The translations under genes were made by a program, and so were the position numbers. DNA of 41,080 bases, from contig CALIGP010000322.1 of NCBI GenBank assembly GCA_938021455.1, positions 1-41,080 on the forward strand, in the 5' to 3' direction. The stretch is from an uncultured Lewinella sp. (GTDB lineage Bacteria; Bacteroidota; Bacteroidia; Chitinophagales; Saprospiraceae). The notes below the pieces were generated by a model that was given only the letters and a program-made list of their open reading frames with translations, did no database searches and was not told where the DNA came from. Position 1 is the stretch's first letter. Every line of letters begins with the position of its first letter. Shown in pieces: positions 17,783-26,081 of the stretch.

Positions 17783-20166
17783 ATTTTTTCTTGGAGGTGA
17801 GCTTCGATGGCTTCTGCCAGCCGGTTAACGGCTGGCTCCTTGAAAAAATCGTTATGGTCGGCTATTACCGTAACGGTCTTCAGCCGATTTCCCGATAGCC
17901 GGTTCCAAGTGTCCAGGTGCCGCTGGCGAACGGGCATGGCTGCAAACTCAGAACTGCGGATTAGTAATACCTCTGAGTCAATATTTTTCCAGATATACTT
18001 TTCGTAGAGCGGTACGTATTTGTCCTTTATTTGATTTACTTTACGCTCTTCCCTTAGCTCACGGGGCAAGAGCGAGGTTGGCAGATAATCCAGTTGGAGA
18101 GTCGTTTTAAGTTGCCGAAATTGTCCTTTAATTAAACGACCAGCAAACCACTTTAATCGCCTTTTCTTTCTGCGAAAAAGGATTATCTTGTCTAGCTCTT
18201 CGAGCAGTGGTGCACTGTCAACTACGAGCATTACAGGAGGTGGTTGACCTTCTGCCCGAAGTAGATGACACAATTCAACACAAACAGCGGCACTAAAGCA
18301 GTAAGATAAAAATAAGTAGGGCCCATCGGGCTGGACCTGGCGAATCTCCCGGAGGTAATGCTTCGCCATCTCCTGGATACTCGTATGAACGGCGTCTTTT
18401 TCGTCTAGGCCAGATGGCTGGATAGCATAGACTGGTCGGTCTTTATCAACTAATTTGGAGAACGAATGATAATAAAATACGTGGCCCATGCCTGCATGAA
18501 AACAGAATATGGCCGGTTTGGAACCACTTGCCTTCAAGGGGACGATGGTTGTCCAGGCTATGGTCGTTTCAGCATCAATTAAATTGGCCAGCTCGCGGAC
18601 GGTCCGATGCTGAAGGATCGTTATGGGGGGGAGTGTTTTATCAAATGCAGTCTCGATTCTAGCGAATAGTCGGATAGCAAGCATCGAGGTTCCTCCGGAG
18701 TGGAAAAAATCATCCGTTACGCCAATGGGTGATAAACTGAGCAGCTCTTCCCAAAGCCTCGTCAGTGTTAGCTCCGTAGGAGAGTTCGCTACGGCAAAAC
18801 CGTCAGCCGCACGTTCCTGGCTGGCCTCTACTCGGAAAGGTTGGGGTGGGGCAGCCTTAAGCCCAAGGCGAATCTCTGGTATTGTTTTTTGCAACAATTC
18901 AGAAAGGTTTTGGAAAGCTTTTACGTATTCGGTAAGAAGCCATTGAATGGTAGCCTCTGATACTTGCAGAGGATCATAGCGGAAGGTAAACGTTAAGCCA
19001 TTCTGTGGCTGGAGCATAACCACAAGGGGGTGGGTACTGGTCAGGTCACCCGAAAAATTACTTACACTAATGCCTCCGCCGGATAGGTCTGTCCAGGGGT
19101 AATTTTGTAGAAGTAATAGGTGATCAAACCGTAAAGTATTCGGGGCCAGGCCTGACCATTCGGTGATCTCTTCTATGCTTGCGAAGTCGTGTTTTATTCC
19201 TTCCAGATTATTGGCCTGCAATTCCTGGAGCCATTCTAAGACTGCCCGGTCGCCTTGCGGGCTAACCCGTATCGGAATGGCGTTGGTAAACAGGCCGGCC
19301 ATCTCTTGGTGACGGGGAATATCGGGCGTCCGGCCGGAAACCGTCGTGCCCCAAAGGACATCTTCGCTTGAAAATAGCTGACTCAATAACAGTCCCCACA
19401 AACCTTGAGCTACGGTATTCAACGTAAGACGGTACTCACGAATGGAGGAGAAAATATTGGAAAAATCTTCCGTCGAAATACATCGCTCTTCTATCCTTAA
19501 CTCAGCACCTGCGGCCGCGCCTGACCCCAATAAAGTTGGAGAAGAAAAGCCGTCTAAATGTTTTTTCCACCAAGTGGATGCAGCAGTTCTATCCTGCTTT
19601 TTCAACCAGCTAACGTAGTGTTGAAGAGAAGGGAGGGTAGGGAGTTGAATGACTTTTTCCTTTACTTCCGCTTCATAATGGGTGAAAACATCCCGCAGGA
19701 CAACACCCGCTGACCAGCCATCGAGGAGCAAGTGGTGGCTCGTCCAGAGAAACTCGTGAAGATTGGGCGCGGTTTGAAAAAGCATCAACCTGTTCAACGG
19801 AGCTTTGGTTAGTTCAAACTTACGATCAGAATCCTCTGTTTTGAAATCGGAAATGATTTTTTGTTGATCATGAGGGGGCAGGTCGGTGAGGTCATTAAGG
19901 GGTAAGGGAAGACTAGCCTGGGGGCGAATTACTTGCACGGGTTCTTTCATTTTTTTCCAATGAACGGAACTACGTAATGCCGGATGACGCTTTAAAACAT
20001 ATTGCCACGCCCGCTCGAACGCTTCCCGGTTTAGTTGACCTTCCAGGCGACAACTCACCTGGATGATGCCCTGGTCTTTAACTTCTGCCAGGCTATGGAA
20101 AAGTAGGGCCCGTTGTAAATACGACAAGGGAAGAATACTCTCTATTTTTAGGTTCTTTGTGGACAT
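17779..20166 (-). CDS. NRPS terminal protein: C - T - TE, no adenylation domain
   Basis: 795 residues. Condensation domain (about 10-440) with start ILPLSYLQRALLFHS and catalytic H144-H145-LLLD149-G. There is no adenylation domain. Carrier domain about 465-530 with DDFFHSGGTSMLAI; pantetheine Ser494. Thioesterase about 545-795, starting AIFCFHAGMGHVFYY. Its nucleophile elbow reads S621-Y-C623-F-S625 where GxSxG is usual, so Cys replaces Ser and both glycines are Ser; TGC at 18298-18300 confirms the Cys. D650 and H771 (ADHNDFF) complete the predicted triad. The upstream NRPS ends in an epimerase, so this condensation domain should accept a D-configured chain. The carrier must be loaded in trans, or the domain uses a free amine, before release. 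It sits in the leftward unit between the C-A-T-E gene (gap 2 bases) and the glycosyltransferase gene. Confidence 0.92.
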   Translation of the reverse strand: MSTKNLKIESILPLSYLQRALLFHSLAEVKDQGIIQVSCRLEGQLNREAFERAWQYVLKRHPALRSSVHWKKMKEPVQVIRPQASLPLPLNDLTDLPPHDQQKIISDFKTEDSDRKFELTKAPLNRLMLFQTAPNLHEFLWTSHHLLLDGWSAGVVLRDVFTHYEAEVKEKVIQLPTLPSLQHYVSWLKKQDRTAASTWWKKHLDGFSSPTLLGSGAAAGAELRIEERCISTEDFSNIFSSIREYRLTLNTVAQGLWGLLLSQLFSSEDVLWGTTVSGRTPDIPRHQEMAGLFTNAIPIRVSPQGDRAVLEWLQELQANNLEGIKHDFASIEEITEWSGLAPNTLRFDHLLLLQNYPWTDLSGGGISVSNFSGDLTSTHPLVVMLQPQNGLTFTFRYDPLQVSEATIQWLLTEYVKAFQNLSELLQKTIPEIRLGLKAAPPQPFRVEASQERAADGFAVANSPTELTLTRLWEELLSLSPIGVTDDFFHSGGTSMLAIRLFARIETAFDKTLPPITILQHRTVRELANLIDAETTIAWTTIVPLKASGSKPAIFCFHAGMGHVFYYHSFSKLVDKDRPVYAIQPSGLDEKDAVHTSIQEMAKHYLREIRQVQPDGPYLFLSYCFSAAVCVELCHLLRAEGQPPPVMLVVDSAPLLEELDKIILFRRKKRRLKWFAGRLIKGQFRQLKTTLQLDYLPTSLLPRELREERKVNQIKDKYVPLYEKYIWKNIDSEVLLIRSSEFAAMPVRQRHLDTWNRLSGNRLKTVTVIADHNDFFKEPAVNRLAEAIEAHLQEKI

Positions 20167-20168
20167 GG

Positions 20169-23100
20169 CTATAGATCAATTTGGTCCATAAGGTTATCAA
20201 GGTCATCCTGACTTAGGTCGGCTTCCGGAAAATCAGAAGGTGTAAAAGTCTCCTCCTCCTGCTGGAGACAATGTGCCATAATTTGGCGGATAGCCTCCAG
20301 GTAGTCTTTCAATAGGCTTTCCATCGTTTTTCGGGCAAAAGCAGCTTTAGCATAAGCCCAGTTGACGCTTAGCTCTCCTTCGAAAATACCGATGTTGATT
20401 TCCCAGATCAAATGGCGTTCACTTTGCTCCGCTCGTAACCCTTGCTGCAACATCTGCCAGTTTCTACCATTGCTGGAAGTGGTGTTCATCCGGCCAAGAT
20501 AATTGAAGAGCAGTGGGGGTTGGTGGGTCAGGTCATGCTTGCCGAAATGCTGAAGAGCACCATAGCTCAGGCCATTGTTAGGGACCCGCCGCAGGGCTTC
20601 TTTTACGCTAATAATGGCATCCTGCCAACCAGCTTTACCCGACAGCGTGATGGGGTAGGTTGAGGTGAACCAACCTACAGAACGGGTGAAGTCGATGGCA
20701 CTTTCCACTGCTTCTCTTCCATTATGTTCCAGACTAAGATGCAGCCGATCAGCCTTGACGGTGCTGAGCAAAGCGACCAGTAACAGATCTTGGGTAGCAG
20801 TGTTATACGCTCGGTGAGCATCCTTGAGCAAAGGAGCTGTTTCTTCGGTCGAAAGACGGGCGCTGAGCCTTTCGGTGTCGCTTTCGGTAACAGGAAGCGA
20901 AAGATCGAAGGCACTAGGTAGGTTGACGTGGTCCTGAGCTTTCCAGAAAGCAAGGTCAGCTGCAAAACGACCATCTTGCGTCATTTTTTTCAATGCGCGG
21001 GACCAGGTGGAATAGGGCGCGGTCGCAGGTGCAAGGCGAGGCTTGACGGCAGGGAAGGGCTCGCCTAAAAGTTGCTGAAGATCCTCAGCAATAATACGCC
21101 AGGATACCACGTCAATGATGAGGTGGTGCGCAACCAGTACTAATTGGCCCAACTCGCCGGGCCGTGGTTCGAACCAGTAGCTTTTTAGTAGAGGAGCGTT
21201 GGAGAGTGCGTACTGTCTTTGCTGGTTGGTCAGGTAGGTTTCTATGGCGGACATACTGTCGTCCTCGCCCAATGATCCGGCTGGTACGATGACGGTTTCA
21301 TGAGGTGAAGCCGTGTCGGGTAGGGTTGCTCGCCAGCTTCCCCCGTCATCTTGATAGAATTGTTGCCTCAGGCCCGAGTGAATGACCGTCAAAGCATCAA
21401 TGGCAGCATTGATGGCTGAAGAAAGGGTCGTTGCCGGCAGTGGAAAAAGGGTTGCCTGGTTCCAATGATGCGGCGCAACGATATGTTTGTCAAAGAACCA
21501 TTGCTGAATTGGCAGCAAGGGGAAATCGCCGGTAGTAACCTCTTGTATGGCTGCACTCGATGCAGCCTTCGTGAACAGGGCCAGTTCTGCAATCGTCTGC
21601 TGTTCAAAGAGAGCTCTGGGGGAAAGCTGGAGGCCGGCCTTCCGTGCTCTGGCAACGATTTGAATACTTAGGATAGAGTCCCCGCCGACTTCGAAAAAAT
21701 TGTCATTGATGCCGATCGTTTCGAGTGATAGTGTTTCTCGCCAGATATCGAGTAATGTGGCTTCTGTGGGGCTAAGCGACCTTGTCGGATCGGCGGTAGC
21801 CATAGGACTTACAGTTGGTGAAGGAGGCGGAAGCTTGCCCTGATCAACTTTACCGTTGGCCAGCCGGGGGAAACTATCTAGTGGCAGGAAAAAGGCCGGA
21901 ACCATGTGCTTGGGCAAGCTTACTTTTAGGGTATTTCTTAGTTGCTCCTTGTCAACGTATTCATCGGATAGGTAGTAAGCGAGTAGGCGCTGTTGGCTTT
22001 CGTCTACTTTAACCACAGTGGCTGAAATACCTGGGTATCGTAGGATGGCTTCCTGAATCTCCCCTAGTTCTATGCGGTATCCCCTAATTTTTATTTGATG
22101 GTCGGCACGGCCCAAAAACTGCAGGTTCCCGTCGGGCAACCATCGGGCGCGGTCTCCCGTCCGATAAATGCGTTCCCCGCTACTGAAAGGGTCGGGGAAA
22201 AAAGCAGCCTCCGTCAGGTCGGGGCGCTTCCAATACCCTTTTGTTACTCCCTTTCCCCCGATGAATAGCTCGCCCGCTACCCCAATGGGGCAGAGTGTTT
22301 TTTGACTTCCGCTCAACACATAGGCTTTTGCATTGGGAATGGCGCGACCGATTGGGACCGGCCCTCCGTCAATGGGAGTTTTTACTTCATAGGCCGTACA
22401 CCAAACACTTGCCTCCGTTGGGCCATATTCGTTGAAGAGTTGAACGGAAGGCAAGATGGAATGATGAAGGCGGGTCAGCGTTGACGGGCAGGCTTCGCCA
22501 GCAACAATAACCGTTTTAAGGGCGCTTAATTTTTTTTCATCAGTAAATCGCAAAATGGTATCGTAGAGCGTAGGTAACATTAGGGTATGCGAGACGTCTT
22601 CATCCGCAATGAGGCTAGCTAATGCTTCGAGGTCTTGTTCAACCCTACGGGGAGCAAGAACGAGTTTTGCTCCAGTCGTCAGAGCCCAAAAAATACCTGC
22701 TACGGAGCTGTCAAAACTAAAGGAGGATAATAGCAGAAATGCTGTTGGCTGAGTGGGGTAGTAATGGTGCCTGGCCAGCGTAGAGTGTACGAGGTTGGCG
22801 TGGCTAACCATAACCCCCTTTGGTTGGCCAGTGCTACCGGAGGTATAGATCATGTAGGCCATGTCCTCGGTGCCAGCTTGTTGAATATTAGTCTTTGCAC
22901 CTGCGGTTGTGCCCTTCTGATCTGTTTGGTCTAAGAGAAGAATTCTGTCCCGGTAATGGGAAGGGAGCTGATTAGCTAATGCGGTTGTCGTTAGCATTAG
23001 ATCCGCAGATGCGTCTTTGATCAGGTAATCAATCCGATCTTGTGGGTATTCGGGGTCAAGAGGTAAATAAGCTCCGCCGGCTTTGAGAATGGCCACTATA

Positions 23101-24782
23101 CCAATTATCATTTCGAGGCAAGGGTCTGTATAAAGACCTACCATCTTATTTGGCTCAACCCCTAAACTGCGAAGTTGTCCGGCCAAACCATTCGCCCGCT
23201 CTTCGAGTGCGCCATAGGTGAGTTGTTTTCCCGCATAAGCTGCGACTACTTCCTCTGGCCTCGACCGCGCAACCTGGCTAATAAGATCATGGATTCGGCT
23301 GCCGTCCGGAAAGGGGACTTCGACATTGTTCCATTCCGTCATTACGGTGTGCTTCTCGGCCGGAGAAAGCATGTTTATTTCCTGAACGGTCAAACCGGGG
23401 CGGGTGCTGATATCCGTCAGGATTTGCAGGAAATGGCCCTGCATCCTGTCAACAGTGGATGCCTCAAAAAGGTCCGCCGAGAATTCGAAAGTGACGGAAA
23501 GTTGTTCTCCCTCATCCGCTACATATAGGGTCAGGTCAAATTTAGTGACACCGGTGTCCAGAGGTACGGGGTTAAGATGTAATTCCGGACTAAAAGAGGC
23601 TGCTTCCGGTTCAACGTGCAGGATGAACATCGTCTGAAATATTGGGTTGACGCCAAGTTCCCGTGCGGGGTTGATTTCATGCACAATATCTTCGAAGGGA
23701 ACATTCATGTGGGCGAACGCTTCCATCATGTTTTGCCGGGTGTTCTGCACCAAAGTAGAAAAGGCCGAATTCTCGGTGAAATCAGCTTTCAGGGCAATGG
23801 TTTCATTAAAGAAACCGATGGTTTCTTCCAGGCGTTGGTTCTTCCGATTAGAGACGGGTGTACCAACGGCGAATTCTTGCTCTCCAGAATATCGGTGGAG
23901 TAAAACCTGATAGGCTGATAGAAGGTAAACGAAGAGAGTGACATTATTTCTCCTTGCGGCATCTTTCAAGGAAGTGGAGAGCTCAGGAGAAATCGTTGTC
24001 TTTCGGTATCCTCCCCGATAAGATGGGGTGTTCGGTCGTGTCCGATCGTAAGGTAGTGCTAGAAGCGATGGGAGGCTAGCAAGTTTTTCTTTCCAATAAG
24101 CTAAGTCGACGCTGGGAACAGTAGCCTTTCCTGAGTCTGAGAAATAGGTAGGATATTGTACCTCAACTGGAAGAAGAGATCCGCCTTTATACCGCTCAGA
24201 TAGTTCTTCGCGAAGAACACGCATAGACCACTTATCCGTGATAAGGTGATGCATCACGATTAATAATAAGTAATCGCCTTGATCTTTTTTTAGTAGGAGT
24301 AGCCTGCTCAATGGCCCTTTTTGAAGGTCGAAAGGAGCGTTAGCTATTTCGAGACACCGCTTCTTTGATTCGGTTTCTTTTGGCCCGGTCGGCAAGTGAG
24401 CAAGATCATGAAACAGAAATTGGAAGGTTGGTTCAGTATGTACTATTTGCCGGGGAATACCGTCGAGGTTCCTAAACGAGGTTCGTAAAATATCGTGCCT
24501 GGCAACGATATCCCGATAAGCTTGTTGAAGTTTATCGATGTTCAGGTCGCCCTTTAGCTGATACGTTTCGGCATAGTGGTAAAAGGGGTTGTCGGGGTTT
24601 AACTCTTGTAGTAACCAAAGGCGCTGTTGGCCTGGGGAAAGGGAATACGATTCTGGGAAGTGTTCCGTCTTCTCATGCACCCCGATCGCCATTGGCGCAG
24701 GTGTAGAAGAGGTTGAAGAAGCAAGCTGTTTAGCTTTGTTCTTACGGTTAAGCCAACGCTTTAGGGGGGATTGTTTACTCAT
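20169..24782 (-). CDS. NRPS module: C - A - T - E
   Basis: 1537 residues. A basic 40-residue leader (many Lys/Arg) precedes the condensation domain with H178-H179-LITD183. Adenylation about 480-985: A3 YTSGSTGQPKG (646-656), A5 NEYGPTE, YRTGDRARW, LANGKVD. The ten-residue specificity code reads D-S-A-L-I-A-E-V-W-K (D691, S692, A695), which I cannot assign to an amino acid. Carrier about 1005-1070 with FFEVGGDS, Ser1036. Epimerase about 1090-1500 with H1219-H-LIID1224-VVSW and a late NYLGRMN block, so the residue is delivered as the D form. The acidic tail (DLSQDDLDNLMDQIDL) looks like a docking segment for the next protein, whose gene begins two bases later. Confidence 0.95.
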   Translation of the reverse strand: MSKQSPLKRWLNRKNKAKQLASSTSSTPAPMAIGVHEKTEHFPESYSLSPGQQRLWLLQELNPDNPFYHYAETYQLKGDLNIDKLQQAYRDIVARHDILRTSFRNLDGIPRQIVHTEPTFQFLFHDLAHLPTGPKETESKKRCLEIANAPFDLQKGPLSRLLLLKKDQGDYLLLIVMHHLITDKWSMRVLREELSERYKGGSLLPVEVQYPTYFSDSGKATVPSVDLAYWKEKLASLPSLLALPYDRTRPNTPSYRGGYRKTTISPELSTSLKDAARRNNVTLFVYLLSAYQVLLHRYSGEQEFAVGTPVSNRKNQRLEETIGFFNETIALKADFTENSAFSTLVQNTRQNMMEAFAHMNVPFEDIVHEINPARELGVNPIFQTMFILHVEPEAASFSPELHLNPVPLDTGVTKFDLTLYVADEGEQLSVTFEFSADLFEASTVDRMQGHFLQILTDISTRPGLTVQEINMLSPAEKHTVMTEWNNVEVPFPDGSRIHDLISQVARSRPEEVVAAYAGKQLTYGALEERANGLAGQLRSLGVEPNKMVGLYTDPCLEMIIGIVAILKAGGAYLPLDPEYPQDRIDYLIKDASADLMLTTTALANQLPSHYRDRILLLDQTDQKGTTAGAKTNIQQAGTEDMAYMIYTSGSTGQPKGVMVSHANLVHSTLARHHYYPTQPTAFLLLSSFSFDSSVAGIFWALTTGAKLVLAPRRVEQDLEALASLIADEDVSHTLMLPTLYDTILRFTDEKKLSALKTVIVAGEACPSTLTRLHHSILPSVQLFNEYGPTEASVWCTAYEVKTPIDGGPVPIGRAIPNAKAYVLSGSQKTLCPIGVAGELFIGGKGVTKGYWKRPDLTEAAFFPDPFSSGERIYRTGDRARWLPDGNLQFLGRADHQIKIRGYRIELGEIQEAILRYPGISATVVKVDESQQRLLAYYLSDEYVDKEQLRNTLKVSLPKHMVPAFFLPLDSFPRLANGKVDQGKLPPPSPTVSPMATADPTRSLSPTEATLLDIWRETLSLETIGINDNFFEVGGDSILSIQIVARARKAGLQLSPRALFEQQTIAELALFTKAASSAAIQEVTTGDFPLLPIQQWFFDKHIVAPHHWNQATLFPLPATTLSSAINAAIDALTVIHSGLRQQFYQDDGGSWRATLPDTASPHETVIVPAGSLGEDDSMSAIETYLTNQQRQYALSNAPLLKSYWFEPRPGELGQLVLVAHHLIIDVVSWRIIAEDLQQLLGEPFPAVKPRLAPATAPYSTWSRALKKMTQDGRFAADLAFWKAQDHVNLPSAFDLSLPVTESDTERLSARLSTEETAPLLKDAHRAYNTATQDLLLVALLSTVKADRLHLSLEHNGREAVESAIDFTRSVGWFTSTYPITLSGKAGWQDAIISVKEALRRVPNNGLSYGALQHFGKHDLTHQPPLLFNYLGRMNTTSSNGRNWQMLQQGLRAEQSERHLIWEINIGIFEGELSVNWAYAKAAFARKTMESLLKDYLEAIRQIMAHCLQQEEETFTPSDFPEADLSQDDLDNLMDQIDL
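21024..21036 (+). repeat. CGCAGGTGCARRG motif, copy 3
   Basis: Reads CGCAGGTGCAAGG, antisense within the epimerase domain of the C-A-T-E synthetase (L-A-P-A-T-A linker). Confidence 0.8.
22893..22905 (-). repeat. CGCAGGTGCARRG motif, copy 4
   Basis: Reads CGCAGGTGCAAAG on the minus strand, in the adenylation domain of the C-A-T-E synthetase (T-A-G-A-K-T segment). Confidence 0.8.
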
Positions 24783-24811
24783 GTCGAATCTACTGCTATT
24801 GAGAAAGCGGA

Positions 24812-26050
24812 CTAGGCAAAAAGACTTTTGATCGCGTCTAATGTATCCCAGACAATTCGGCCCGCTCTTAATTCAACATCGAAAGCCCTTTCAGCAAACC
24901 AATACATCGAAACCATAATGAGAAGGATAGAACCTCCGATCAGGATTGCCGGCTTATAGATTTTTGTTTTGCGGAGGAAGTACAGAACAGGGAAAATCAG
25001 ACAAATGATCAGAACCTGCGCCAGCTCAACGCCTAAGTTGAAACCTAGCAAAGAGAGTGTCATAAATTCTCCTCCCAACCCTACATCACCTAATACACTG
25101 GCGAAGCCAAATCCATGAAAGAGCCCAAACACAAAAGCAATTCCAACTGTTTCATTTTCCCGAAATGGTTTAATGTTATGGATGGCAGCCAGCGCGATTG
25201 ACAAGGCAATCAGTGCCTCTACCAATCTGCTGGGGAGGCTGATAATCTCAAGTGCAGCCAAGCTAAGGGTAATGGTATGTGCAATTGTAAAGAAGGTGAC
25301 AATGCGCAACACATAGATGAAAGCAGGTCGAAATGCTTCAACCGGCTCCCAACCAGCCAATATTCCAGTAGCTCCCTTCTTACGCTGCACCACCGCTGGT
25401 AATAAAAGAGCGATTAAAAACAGGATATGATCTAAGCCGATATAGATGTGGTACATGCCGCTCCTGACCATCGCAACAAAGCCTTTCCAGATTGAATCAT
25501 CCGTTAAGTCTAGCTGATGCGTACCGTCCCCAGGGGAAAATATGAGACTGACCATGGCTTCATTATTGAAGATGCCTGCTTTCCAATTATAAGCCTGGAC
25601 AAGCTTATTTCTGTGTTTGGGTTTCAAGTCATATATAACATCATAGCGAACCTCCAGATCATCTGGTATTTTCTCCGTGTTGCTGAGTTGAAAGCTTAGA
25701 TTGACATAGTACCCATAGCTCACAGGAAAAAACGTTATCGTCGTGAAGCTTACTTTATGATCTCCATAGACTGACTTGAAGTGGCTCCGATCTACTAGAT
25801 ACTCATGTATTTGTGGTAGATATGGTACTATCTCCTCTTCCGTCATTCCGTCTTTCAGGTCCAAATTCAACGCTGTATTGAGGTCCGCTACGGTCAGCGT
25901 ATACATTCCTTCGATGTGGTCAGCGTAGACTTTTAAAAAGATATAGCTCTCATCCGCCATATGAGCCTGTACTTTATGTACGCTCAAAAGAGAGATCAGT
26001 AATAATAACGTAATCCTTAGGGTACTATAGTGGGTAGTAAATTTGGTCAT
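24812..26050 (-). CDS. HupE/UreJ-type membrane protein
   Basis: 412 residues. A signal peptide ends HKVQA, leaving H30 as the first mature residue, followed by a ~190-residue extracytoplasmic domain. The C-terminal half is a HupE/UreJ-like membrane domain: GMYHIYIGLDHILFLIALL, AHTITLSLAALEI and GLFHGFGFASVLGD with the conserved histidines, about six helices. Small HupE/UreJ proteins carry nickel or other metals; the role of this large form is less clear. It lies inside the NRPS unit between exporter and synthetase genes (gaps 31 and 29 bases), which suggests a job in handling the product or its metal. Metal transport is inferred from family and histidines. Confidence 0.8.
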   Translation of the reverse strand: MTKFTTHYSTLRITLLLLISLLSVHKVQAHMADESYIFLKVYADHIEGMYTLTVADLNTALNLDLKDGMTEEEIVPYLPQIHEYLVDRSHFKSVYGDHKVSFTTITFFPVSYGYYVNLSFQLSNTEKIPDDLEVRYDVIYDLKPKHRNKLVQAYNWKAGIFNNEAMVSLIFSPGDGTHQLDLTDDSIWKGFVAMVRSGMYHIYIGLDHILFLIALLLPAVVQRKKGATGILAGWEPVEAFRPAFIYVLRIVTFFTIAHTITLSLAALEIISLPSRLVEALIALSIALAAIHNIKPFRENETVGIAFVFGLFHGFGFASVLGDVGLGGEFMTLSLLGFNLGVELAQVLIICLIFPVLYFLRKTKIYKPAILIGGSILLIMVSMYWFAERAFDVELRAGRIVWDTLDAIKSLFA

Positions 26051-26081
26051 AAAGCAATGTGGTATGAGTGATTTTCAGTAG

